Assembly: GCA_964652775.1 (NCBI GenBank)
Contig: CAZZAM010000007.1
Span: 58,656-122,655 of the forward strand
Source of the DNA: UBA11346 sp038060575
GTDB taxonomy: Bacteria; Planctomycetota; UBA11346
Length of the DNA stretch: 64,000 nucleotides
Direction of reading: 5' to 3'
Shown here piece by piece: positions 33,585 to 42,560 of this stretch. Position 1 is the first letter of the stretch; every line of letters begins with the position of its first letter. The position numbers and the translations under genes were made by a program. Under the pieces are notes generated by a model. That model searched no databases. It saw only the letters and a program-made list of their open reading frames with translations, and was not told where the DNA came from.

Positions 33585-34571
33585 ATGTCCCACGCGTCCC
33601 GCTTGCTGTCGCTGTTCTGTCTTCTGACCTCGTTCGCATGTGCTGGCGAGGCGAAGCCTTTGGCGATCGGGCTGATGCTGCCCGGCTTGGGCACCGATGG
33701 TGGCTGGAATCAGCTCGCGCGCGATGCCGCGCAGCAGGTGGCGAAGGACTTCGGCGCCAAACTGTCGGTGCTACAGAAAGTGTCGCAGGACAAGGCTGGT
33801 GACGAGCTGCGCGATTACGCAGCGCAGAACTACGATCTGGTTATCGCTCACGGCTACGAATTTCTGAATCCGGCGGCCGAGGTGGCCAAGGATCTCTCCA
33901 AGCTGCGCATCGCGGTCAGCGGTGCCGACGTTGCCAAGCCGGGCATCATCACGCTCGACTTCGATCTGTCGCAAGCCTCCTATCAGGTCGGCATCCTCGC
34001 TGCGCGGGTCAGCAAAAGCGGCAAGCTCGGCTTTCTGGGTGGCGCCAAGATTCCATCGGTGCTCGGCTGTCTGCGTGGATTCACCGCAGGCGCGCAGAGC
34101 GTGCGTCCCGATGTAACGGTAGCCGCTGCGTATCCAGGTTGGGATCAGCCCAGCGAAGCCAAGGCGCAGACCGAGGCAATGTTTCGCGCCGAGGTTGATG
34201 TCGTGTACCAGGATGTCGATGCTGCGAGTCGCGGAGTGTTCGAAGCTGTAAGCGAGGCCGCGAAAGCCGGCAAGGCAGTGTGGGCCATCGGCTCGTGTGC
34301 CGACCAGAATGCCAACCCCGCCTGCGCCGAACGCATGCTCGCCAGCGCGGTAATTCGTCTCGATCGCGCCTTCCGTCGCCTCGCCGACGCGACGATCGCC
34401 GGCAGCTTCAAGCCAGGTTTGGTTACTGAAGGTCTTGCCAACGACGCCTGCATCGCCGTCCTGAATCCCAAACTCGTCGGCAGCGTCATCACGCCAGCGA
34501 TGCAGAGCGAAATCAGCGAAGCCGGCAAGTTGCTGACGTCTGGCAAGTTGGTTATTCCATTGGCCAAGTGA
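33585..34571 (+). CDS. BMP/PnrA-type substrate-binding protein of a nucleoside ABC transporter
   Basis: A 328-residue periplasmic binding protein of the BMP (basic membrane protein, Med/PnrA) family, which binds purine nucleosides or related compounds. Signal peptide 'LLSLFCLLTSFACAGEA'. Family landmarks: 'IGLMLPGLGTDGGWNQLA' at the mature N-terminus, 'YDLVIAHGYEF', 'ILAARVSKSGKLGFLGG', 'LRGFTAGAQSV' and 'VYQDVDAASRGVFEA'. ATG 33585 begins the signal peptide, with GAGGA five bases upstream. The downstream ATPase and two permeases complete a YufOPQ/NupOPQ-like importer; a long hairpin separates this gene from the ATPase gene. Confidence 0.88.
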   Translation: MSHASRLLSLFCLLTSFACAGEAKPLAIGLMLPGLGTDGGWNQLARDAAQQVAKDFGAKLSVLQKVSQDKAGDELRDYAAQNYDLVIAHGYEFLNPAAEVAKDLSKLRIAVSGADVAKPGIITLDFDLSQASYQVGILAARVSKSGKLGFLGGAKIPSVLGCLRGFTAGAQSVRPDVTVAAAYPGWDQPSEAKAQTEAMFRAEVDVVYQDVDAASRGVFEAVSEAAKAGKAVWAIGSCADQNANPACAERMLASAVIRLDRAFRRLADATIAGSFKPGLVTEGLANDACIAVLNPKLVGSVITPAMQSEISEAGKLLTSGKLVIPLAK

Positions 34572-34591
34572 ATATCGCTACGCAGCATTTT

Positions 34592-34745
34592 GCCGCAGAG
34601 ACGCAGAGGACCGCAGAGGGCCGCAGAGACGAGCAATTGGGGATCGTTCCAAGACGAGACACATCGCCCATCTCACTTCACTCAATGTCTGCGCGAGCAT
34701 CTGTCTTTCTCTGCGGCCCTCTGCGGCCCTCTGCGTCTCTGCGGC
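34592..34745. repeat. 'cgcagag' hairpin element, copy E, inside a transporter operon
   Basis: Arms 34592-34629 and 34708-34745 are inverted repeats matching at 37 of 38 positions (words 'gccgcagagacgcagagg' and complement). The loop is 78 bp. It lies between the binding-protein and ATPase genes, 13 bp before the ATPase ATG. Confidence 0.85.
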
Positions 34746-34758
34746 TGCCGGAATAACC

Positions 34759-36258
34759 ATGTCCACACTCGAACTTATTGGGATCAGCAAGTCGTTCGCC
34801 GGAGTCTCGGCGCTGACGGATGTGTCGCTCTCGCTGCGCTCCGGCACGGTGCATGGACTGCTTGGTGAAAACGGAGCTGGTAAATCAACCCTCATGCAGG
34901 TGTTGTTTGGACTGGTATCGCCAGATGCCGGCACGATTCGCAGCGATGGTCGCGAGATCCGTATTGCCTCGCCGCGCGATGCACGCAGTCACGGTATCGG
35001 CATGGTGCAACAGCATGCGACCCACGCGCCGTCACTGACCGCCTTAGAGCATCTCGCGCTCGCCGTCAGCACGGGGCTCGGGCCGATTGCTTTCCGCGCT
35101 CTGCGTGAACGCGGGCAATCGTTCTGCGCCACGCTGGGCTGGACGATGCCGTGGGATGCAAAAACGGCAGACCTATCGGTCGGTGATCGCCAGCGGCTCG
35201 ACATCGTGTGTGCCTTGGCAGGCGCTGGTCGCGTGCTGGTGCTTGATGAACCAACCGCCGTGTTGGCACCGCAAGAAGCAGCGGAATTACTCTCGGCGCT
35301 GCGGCGACTCGCCGCCAGCGGTACGGCGATTGTGCTGATTACCCATAAACTCGGCGAGATCGAAGCCGCGTGCGACGAGGTCACCGTGCTGCGCCGAGGC
35401 AGGCGCGTTCATTATGGCCCGTTGGCCGGACTTGGACGCGAACGACTGGCCGAACTGATGGTTGGACGCGCACCTGCCGCAGTCGTTATGAATCCGCAAC
35501 CAGCGCCATCTGACGCTTCGACTCCACTACGCTTCACTCATGTCCATGCCAATGCCTCTGGTCGACGTCTGACTGACGTAACGTTTACTGTTCACGCTGG
35601 CGAAATTGTTGGTGTCGCCGGCGTGGATGGGAATGGGCAAGACCTCTTGGTTGACGCCGCGATCGGACTGATCGCGCCAAGCGCAGGCCGTGTCGAACGC
35701 GTTGCCCAGCTAGGCGAGCGAACGTTGGCCGTTATTCCCAGCGATCGGCGTGGAGAAGGGCTGGTCACCGAACTGAGCGTGATGGATAATCTGCTGCTCA
35801 AACAACGCGGCAATCCGCCGTATGCCTTCGCTGGCTGGCTGGCAACATCCGTGTGGCAACGCAGCGCCGACAAGCTGGTACGGCGCTTCGCCGTGCGCCC
35901 ACCAACGCGGGATTTGCCGGCCGGATCCTTATCCGGTGGCAATCAGCAGAAGGCCATCATCGCCCGCGAACTCGGTGGACGTCCGCGCCTGATCGTCGCC
36001 ACCAATCCGACACGCGGCCTCGATCTTGCGGCGACGGCCTTTGTCATGGCGCGCTTGATCGCCGCGCGCCATGCCGGCGCTGCCGTACTGCTCGTCCATA
36101 GCGATCTCGACGAATTGCTCACCGTCGCTGATCGCGTGCTGGTGTGCTGTGCTGGTCGCGTGATCGACAGTGGTTGGCCCAGATGCGACCGCGAGCACAT
36201 CGGACGGCTGATGGTTGGGGGACGGCTGGAAGCCCACCGTGGCGGAGAGCACGCATGA
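34759..36258 (+). CDS. Nucleoside/simple-sugar ABC transporter ATP-binding protein (tandem ABC)
   Basis: A 499-residue tandem ATPase of the YufO/RbsA-like group that powers BMP-dependent importers. The first module has Walker A 'GENGAGKST' (residues 36-44), signature 'LSVGDRQRLDIV' and Walker B 'VLVLDEPTAVL'. The second has a degenerate P-loop 'GVDGNGQDLLV' and signature 'LSGGNQQKAIIARELG', the asymmetric pattern usual for this family. The start at 34759 directly follows the hairpin element. The last four bases overlap the first permease gene (ATGA). Confidence 0.92.
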   Translation: MSTLELIGISKSFAGVSALTDVSLSLRSGTVHGLLGENGAGKSTLMQVLFGLVSPDAGTIRSDGREIRIASPRDARSHGIGMVQQHATHAPSLTALEHLALAVSTGLGPIAFRALRERGQSFCATLGWTMPWDAKTADLSVGDRQRLDIVCALAGAGRVLVLDEPTAVLAPQEAAELLSALRRLAASGTAIVLITHKLGEIEAACDEVTVLRRGRRVHYGPLAGLGRERLAELMVGRAPAAVVMNPQPAPSDASTPLRFTHVHANASGRRLTDVTFTVHAGEIVGVAGVDGNGQDLLVDAAIGLIAPSAGRVERVAQLGERTLAVIPSDRRGEGLVTELSVMDNLLLKQRGNPPYAFAGWLATSVWQRSADKLVRRFAVRPPTRDLPAGSLSGGNQQKAIIARELGGRPRLIVATNPTRGLDLAATAFVMARLIAARHAGAAVLLVHSDLDELLTVADRVLVCCAGRVIDSGWPRCDREHIGRLMVGGRLEAHRGGEHA

Positions 36259-37298
36259 TGTCACCACGCATCAGCGGGCTCGCGATCGCGCTCATGGCCA
36301 TTACTGGTGCCATGGCGCTGGCGCTGCTCGGACTGTGGTGCGCTGGATTCGCACCGCTTGATGTCATCACCACCTGGTGTGTCGGTGCATGCGGTAGCAG
36401 CATTCGCATCGCACTGTCACTGCAGGAAGCCGGTCCGCTGTTGCTGACTGGACTCGCCGTCGCCACGGCCTTTCGCTGCGGCGTGCTGAACATCGGTGGT
36501 GAAGGTCAGTTTCTGGCCGGAGCCGCTGGCTTTACTGCCGCCGCAGTATTGCTACCAGCGTCAAGTCTCGCGTTGGTCATTGCGCTGCTGTTCGGAACCA
36601 TGATCGGCGCTGGCTGGGCGGGCATCGCCGCTGCGTTGGCGCAATGGCGCAACGTGCCAGTCGTGCTTTCAACGATTTTGCTCAACATCATTGCCGTCGC
36701 ACTGCTCGGTGCGCTGGTCGAAGGACCGTTGCGCGATCCGCTGACCTCGGCACCGCAAAGCGCATTGCTGTCGGATGCATACTTCCTGCCCGTCCTTGTT
36801 CACGGCACCCGACTACATCTGGGCGTCGCGCTGGCTGGCGTACTCGCGCTGTTGATCTGGCTGGTGCATGCGCGCAGCCAACTTGGCTTTGAGTTGTTGG
36901 TCGTGGGACTCAATCCGGAGACCGCGCGCCGCGTCGGCATCCCGGTGTCTGCGCGGCAGATGCAGGTGCTGCTATTGAGCGGCGGCTTCGCTGGGCTCGC
37001 TGGCGCAATGCAGGTCGCTGGCGTCACTCACTTCCTGAGTGCCGCAACCACCAGTTACGGTTACGCCGGTATCGCCGTCGCCTTGCTCGGCCGCTTGCAT
37101 CCGGTCGGCATCATCGCGGCAGCGATATTCATGGGCATGCTCGACACTGGTGGTCGGGCTTGTGAAAAACAACTGGGCGTTCCGCATGAAGTTGGCGACA
37201 TCATCAAGGGCCTGATGGTGCTCGGGGTGCTGCTGGCCGCTGGCTGGGCGGTTCGCCGACAGGCGCTTATGCGGCGGCGTGAGGCCAGCGATGCTTGA
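36255..37298 (+). CDS. Nucleoside ABC transporter permease 1
   Basis: A 347-residue inner-membrane permease of the BPD_transp_2 (RbsC/YufP) type with about nine hydrophobic helices. Diagnostic segments are 'FRCGVLNIGGEGQFLAGAAG' and 'GFAGLAGAMQVAGVTHFL', which contain the family's N-x-G-x-E and G-x-A-G motifs. The ATG at 36255 overlaps the ATPase stop; ATG 36258 is equally possible. An upstream extension in the ATPase gene is not coding. It overlaps the second permease gene by 8 bp. It forms the membrane channel together with that protein. Confidence 0.9.
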   Translation: MMSPRISGLAIALMAITGAMALALLGLWCAGFAPLDVITTWCVGACGSSIRIALSLQEAGPLLLTGLAVATAFRCGVLNIGGEGQFLAGAAGFTAAAVLLPASSLALVIALLFGTMIGAGWAGIAAALAQWRNVPVVLSTILLNIIAVALLGALVEGPLRDPLTSAPQSALLSDAYFLPVLVHGTRLHLGVALAGVLALLIWLVHARSQLGFELLVVGLNPETARRVGIPVSARQMQVLLLSGGFAGLAGAMQVAGVTHFLSAATTSYGYAGIAVALLGRLHPVGIIAAAIFMGMLDTGGRACEKQLGVPHEVGDIIKGLMVLGVLLAAGWAVRRQALMRRREASDA

Positions 37299-38193
37299 GC
37301 TGATCTTTGGTCTGATCCAGTCCGCACTGATTGTAGCGGTTCCGCTGCTGCTTGCTGGCACTGGCGAATTGATCGCCCAGCGCACGGGGGTGATCAACGT
37401 TGGACTTGAGGGGCTGATCCTTGCTGGCTGCATTGGTGGTTATACCGGTGCGTGTCTGAGCGGTAATCCGTGGCTCGGTCTCGCTTGCGCGATTGCGGCC
37501 GGTGTGGTTGGTGCGCTGGTTTTCGCGCTTGCGACGGTGTGGGCGCGCGCAGATCAGATCGTTGTCGGTATGGCGATGAACCTGCTTGCAATCGGCGGAG
37601 CCGGAACCGCATGGCATGCACTGCAAGATAGTGGACACGCGACGCTGCCGGCGGCGGCGGGATTCGCTCGGCTTGGCGGACCAATGCCGCTTGATCAGTA
37701 TGGACTCGGATGGTTTGCCGTCGCGCTCATCATCGCGACGTGGTGGATGCTGGCGCGAACTCGCACTGGACTTGCCCTGCGTGCGTTGGGCGAAGCGCCT
37801 GAAGCCTGTGTGGCTGCCGGTATCGACGTACGACGTTGGCGCACGCTAGCCGTGATCAGCGCCGGTGCCTGCGCCGGACTCGCAGGAGCGTATTTGAGCA
37901 TCATGCGCACCCACGGTTTCGCGCCCGGCATGTCTGGCGGCATCGGCTTCCTAGTATTGGCGTTGGTGATCTTCGGCCGTTGGCGCATCGGTGGACTGGC
38001 GATCGGCTGCCTCGGCTTCGGCCTGCTGGATGCTGGTCAGCAACAACTGCAAAGCGCGGGCGCGGCTGGCACTGTTTCCCATCAACTGTTACGCGCAACG
38101 CCGTATCTCGCGGCGCTCGTCGCACTTGCTGTTCTACGTGGCGGTGATGGTGGACCTAGCAAGCTCGGACGACCGTGGCCTGAAGAACGGTGA
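37291..38193 (+). CDS. Nucleoside ABC transporter permease 2
   Basis: A 300-residue permease of the YufQ/NupQ type. It begins 'MLELIFGLIQSALIVAVPLL' and has the family segment 'RTGVINVGLEGLILAGC', later 'RALGEAPEACVAAGIDVRRW' and 'SAGACAGLAGAYLS'. About eight to nine membrane helices. The ATG at 37291 lies within the end of the first permease gene (8-bp overlap), confirming an operon. It is convergent with the kinase gene that follows, with a 6-bp gap. Confidence 0.9.
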   Translation: MLELIFGLIQSALIVAVPLLLAGTGELIAQRTGVINVGLEGLILAGCIGGYTGACLSGNPWLGLACAIAAGVVGALVFALATVWARADQIVVGMAMNLLAIGGAGTAWHALQDSGHATLPAAAGFARLGGPMPLDQYGLGWFAVALIIATWWMLARTRTGLALRALGEAPEACVAAGIDVRRWRTLAVISAGACAGLAGAYLSIMRTHGFAPGMSGGIGFLVLALVIFGRWRIGGLAIGCLGFGLLDAGQQQLQSAGAAGTVSHQLLRATPYLAALVALAVLRGGDGGPSKLGRPWPEER

Positions 38194-38199
38194 AATGAA

Positions 38200-39294
38200 T
38201 TATTTGTGGCGCAGCAGCAATAATATTGCGCCGAGCACGGTGATCACGACGCCCGTGATTGCGACCGGCCACAGCCAACTCGGCACGCCTTTGCCTCTGC
38301 TCAGGCGCTTAGCGAAACGCTTGGCGTCATCAGGACGTTCGACCACCGCACGCAATTCCAACGCAAATTCGCTGGCAGTCTGCGGACGACGTTCGTGATC
38401 TTTGATCATCGTCCATTGGACGAAAGCCTCGAGTCCGGCCGGCAGATCGGGTACGTGTGTGCGGATCGGTGGCGCGTCGTCCTTGAGTACTTTCTCCATC
38501 ACTTCCTGTGACGAACGGCCATCGAACGGCAGGCGTCCGGTGACCGCGTGATAGAGCGTTGCGCCAAGTGAATACATGTCGCTGGCGTGGTCGGCCTTCA
38601 TCGCATCAAGGACCTGTTCCGGCGGCATGTACGCCGGTGAGCCCATCGCCACGCCGGCCATCGTGAGCTGATCCATCGTGCCCGAACCTTCGATCTGCTT
38701 GCCGAAGCCGAGGTCGGCTAGCTTCGCAACGGTTCCGCCAGCCAACATGATGTTCGCCGGTTTGATGTCGCGATGGATGATGCCGCGCTTGGACGCCGCT
38801 TCGAGCGCACTGGCGGTTTCAAGCACCCAGCGGCACGCATCACGCCACGGCACCTTGCGTTTGCGCTCAATTTCGTCCTCCATGCTGTGGCCTTCGACCA
38901 GCTCCATTGCCAAAAAATATTTTGATTGGTCGTAGCCCATGCCGTGGACACCGACGATATTTGGATGCGCTACTTTTTTCGCCAATTCAGCTTCACGTTT
39001 AAAGCGAGCGAGGAACTCTTGGTCGCGCGCTGATTCTTCGTTGAGCACCTTGAGTGCGACGCGCGTCCCGTCGGTGGCGGTCGCTTCGTAGACCGTTGCC
39101 GTAGCACCCTCGCCAAGCTTTTTCCCGACTTGGTAGCCACCAAGCGTGCGTTGTCCCGGTGCCTGCGGCAGCGGTGAGCGAATGGCTACCTGAAGATGCT
39201 TACCGCACGCTGGACAGGGCAGTTTGCCGTCCGCTGGCGATGTTTCAGGAACGAACTTATGCCGGCATGCCGGACAACGATATGCTTGAGCCAC
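38200..39294 (-). CDS. Membrane-anchored Ser/Thr protein kinase with N-terminal zinc ribbon
   Basis: A 364-residue kinase. A short zinc ribbon at the N-terminus ('YRCPACRHKF' and 'LPCPACGKHL') precedes a Hanks-type kinase domain: 'GEGATATVYEA', 'VALKVL', catalytic loop 'IIHRDIKPANIML', metal motif 'LADLGFGK' (DLG in place of DFG) and 'MGSPAYMPPEQ'. A single hydrophobic helix 'PVAITGVVITVLGAILLLL' lies at the very C-terminus, so the kinase domain should face the cytosol with the tail in the membrane. The GTG at 39294 puts the ribbon at the start; an upstream GTG at 39381 is possible. The DLG variant is also found in active bacterial kinases. Confidence 0.85.
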   Translation of the reverse strand: MAQAYRCPACRHKFVPETSPADGKLPCPACGKHLQVAIRSPLPQAPGQRTLGGYQVGKKLGEGATATVYEATATDGTRVALKVLNEESARDQEFLARFKREAELAKKVAHPNIVGVHGMGYDQSKYFLAMELVEGHSMEDEIERKRKVPWRDACRWVLETASALEAASKRGIIHRDIKPANIMLAGGTVAKLADLGFGKQIEGSGTMDQLTMAGVAMGSPAYMPPEQVLDAMKADHASDMYSLGATLYHAVTGRLPFDGRSSQEVMEKVLKDDAPPIRTHVPDLPAGLEAFVQWTMIKDHERRPQTASEFALELRAVVERPDDAKRFAKRLSRGKGVPSWLWPVAITGVVITVLGAILLLLRHK

Positions 39295-39389
39295 GGGGCG
39301 AGTATGAGAACGCCGCCCCCGACCGCCACTCTCTGGTATGCCGCCACGGCTGAAGCGTGCTGACCGGCGACATGCACTCACAAATTTGC

Positions 39390-39585
39390 CCTAAAGTCGG
39401 CGCACGAAAAACGTCAAGGCAACCGCAGAGGCGCAGAGGCCGCTGAGATCGCAGAGGAGAGCGAGCGTGGATTGTCACCCTGGAGGTACTCGGCAACGGG
39501 AACAGCTACGTCTTCTAACCCCAACCCTCTGCGACCTCTGCGTTACTCTGCGCCTCTGCGGCTGCCTTGGATTGCGTTGTTTCAG
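39390..39585. repeat. 196-bp 'cgcagag' hairpin element, copy F
   Basis: Same body and exactly the same length as copy D at 19236-19431 but in the opposite orientation. The left end CCTAAA is intact; the right end is TTTCAG instead of TTTAGG. It lies between the divergent kinase and ahcY genes. No target duplication is evident. Confidence 0.8.
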
Positions 39586-39623
39586 TTCACACGCAAATCT
39601 CCCTTGCTTTTCCGCGCAATCCT

Positions 39624-39647
39624 TTATATCGCTTCATCAACATATAA
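39624..39647 (+). promoter_or_regulatory. AT-rich inverted repeat before ahcY (possible operator)
   Basis: TTATAT at 39624-39629 and ATATAA at 39642-39647 form an inverted repeat with a 12-bp spacer containing 'cttcatcaa', ending 3 bp before the ahcY ATG. It stands out in GC-rich DNA and recalls AT-rich operators seen upstream of methyl-cycle genes in other bacteria. Function is inferred only. Confidence 0.3.
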
Positions 39648-39649
39648 CG

Positions 39650-41086
<1,437 letters not shown>

Positions 41087-41090
41087 TCGT

Positions 41091-41325
41091 TTCAGGGGCT
41101 TCGCCCCTACGGCTTTCAGCCGTTCCGGCTGCGCTTGCTCCTCGGCTTCGCCTGCGGGGCTACGCTTGCGCTGCGCGGCACGCAGGCTTTTAGCCTGCTA
41201 CCGCCTGCGGCGGTACCGCTCGCCCCCGGGCTTTGTCGATGCTCGATTTCGCGGCGCTAACGCTGGCGAAATCGTGGCGGCATGGGCTGCGCCCATTATA
41301 TGCCGCCACCGCATCTCGGCGCCCG
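41091..41325 (+). repeat. Composite gene-end repeat, copy G3
   Basis: Starts five bases after the ahcY stop with the hairpin 'aggggcttcgcccct', then 'ggctttcagcc', 'cttcgcctgcgggg', 'cgctgcgcggcacgcagg', 'ctttgtcg', 'gatttcgcggcgctaacg', 'tggcggcatgggctgcgccc' and 'attatatgccgccacc', ending 'tctcggcgcc'. Same block order as G1 and G5 relative to the preceding gene. Confidence 0.85.
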
Positions 41326-41418
41326 TGTCACTCCGGTACACAGTCCCTGATGTCCAACGTCGGGACTGACATCAAGTAATCGGGCTTGGCGTGCGCGCTT
41401 TGGACGCACGATGCGCTT

Positions 41419-42090
41419 GTGAACCCGGTTACATTCCCCGCCACGCGCTGGTCGCTGATTGCTCGGCTTCCCGGTCAACCCCAGGAAGCCGCAGTCGTAC
41501 TGGGCCTGTACGCTGACGCGATTGGTGAGTACCTGACGCGCAAACTGGCGACGGAACGTCACGATCGTGTGCAAGATGTCATTCAAGATGTGCTGGTGGA
41601 TTTGCTGGGGAAACCCGACGTGTTGGCGAAGGCGCAGCCGGGCACTGGCAGTAAGTTCCGCCATTACTTGATGAACCTCGCGTGGCTGTCGGCGCTCAAT
41701 GCACTGCGCCATGCGCGACGCCGCGACCATGCGCGTTTGGATGAAGCCGACGTCACCGCGCCACCTGGTCCGGATCAGCAAGCCGCGATGGATCGCGCCT
41801 GGGGATTGTCCGTCGTAAGGCAAGCGATGGATGAAGTTCGCTTGTGGTCGCGCGATGGCACCCTCGAACCCGAAGCGTGGACCGTGCTCGAAGCACATCT
41901 CGTCCACGGCAAGAACCTGCGCGACATCGTCAAGGAAACCGGATTGTCGCTGGCAACGTGTTCGCGCCGCCTCGCCCGCGCGCGGACGTTGTTGCAGCAG
42001 GCGATCGCTGAACGCTTGCGTCTAGCTGGTGAATTGGGCGCCGACGAAGATCCCGCGCGAGCGTGTGCGGTGTTGCTCGATGGCGTGTAA
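41419..42090 (+). CDS. ECF-type RNA polymerase sigma factor
   Basis: A 223-residue extracytoplasmic-function sigma factor. Starting at GTG 41419 the N-terminus reads 'VNPVTFPATRWSLIARL', a form common in Planctomycetota and Verrucomicrobiota. Region 2 is around 'VQDVIQDVLVDLL' and 'FRHYLMNLAWLSALNALRHARRR'; region 4 holds the helix-turn-helix 'KNLRDIVKETGLSLATCSRRLARARTLL'-like segment. No anti-sigma gene is adjacent, which is frequent for this subgroup. The start could also be upstream at 41386, but that extension has no homology-like features. Confidence 0.85.
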   Translation: MNPVTFPATRWSLIARLPGQPQEAAVVLGLYADAIGEYLTRKLATERHDRVQDVIQDVLVDLLGKPDVLAKAQPGTGSKFRHYLMNLAWLSALNALRHARRRDHARLDEADVTAPPGPDQQAAMDRAWGLSVVRQAMDEVRLWSRDGTLEPEAWTVLEAHLVHGKNLRDIVKETGLSLATCSRRLARARTLLQQAIAERLRLAGELGADEDPARACAVLLDGV

Positions 42091-42098
42091 TTGCGAAT

Positions 42099-42207
42099 CC
42101 TGGGATCGCCGCCGTTGGCGAGGGGCCAAAAAAATTGACGCCCGAGGGACAAGCNNNNNNNNNNGGCTCGAATACATTCGAGCCGAGTGCAACTCGGCGA
42201 TCCCAGG
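42099..42207. repeat. Hairpin region interrupted by an assembly gap
   Basis: 'cctgggatcgccg' at 42099-42111 pairs with 42195-42207. Nested inside the right side are 'ggctcgaat-ac-attcgagcc' (42165-42184) and 'gccgagt-gca-actcggc' (42183-42199). The N run lies in the loop. Confidence 0.65.
42155..42164. other. Assembly gap (10 N)
   Basis: Ten N bases of arbitrary length. The surrounding 42091-42560 interval has no gene; it contains the interrupted hairpin and repeat G4. Confidence 0.99.
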
Positions 42208-42300
42208 GGCAACCTAGCCCGCCTCCACCCGGAACCAGCGCCAAAGTCCCCGGTATCCCCCCTCGATAACCGCGTCCCGGAGTAGCCCGGGCGTCAGAAA

Positions 42301-42470
42301 GAGCGCTGGCGCATAAAATGGGCGGAGCCCATGCGCCATGGTTTCACTAGCGTAGCAACGCGAAACCAAGCTCTGACCAAGCCCGCGGGGGGCGAGCGGT
42401 ATCGCCAAAGGCGATAGCAGGCCAAAGGCCTGCGTGCCGCGCAGCGCGAGCGAAGGCGAGCCGGACTGGG
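42301..42470 (-). repeat. Composite repeat, copy G4 (truncated or diverged)
   Basis: Carries 'gctggcgcataaaatgggcg', 'gagcccatgcgccatgg', 'ggggcgagcggtatcgcc', 'gcaggccaaaggcctgc' and 'gtgccgcgcagcgcgagcga', matching the blocks of G1 and G3. Unlike the other copies it is upstream of a gene start (pilM) rather than at a gene end. Confidence 0.7.
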
Positions 42471-42560
42471 GGCACCCCCCCACAGCCAATAGCTTGCCGG
42501 GCGGTCGGGTACGTCCTACGCTCTGGGCCGATCGGCGCACGACGCCAAGAGGAGGACGCG

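Noticed and set aside
39467..39649. Longer N-terminus for adenosylhomocysteinase
   Set aside because: The extra codons lie in hairpin element F and are not protein-like; the usual N-terminal sequence begins at 39650.
39586..39649. SAH riboswitch upstream of ahcY
   Set aside because: The leader is only about 64 bp after the repeat, AT-rich, and shows none of the GC-rich pairing expected of that riboswitch.
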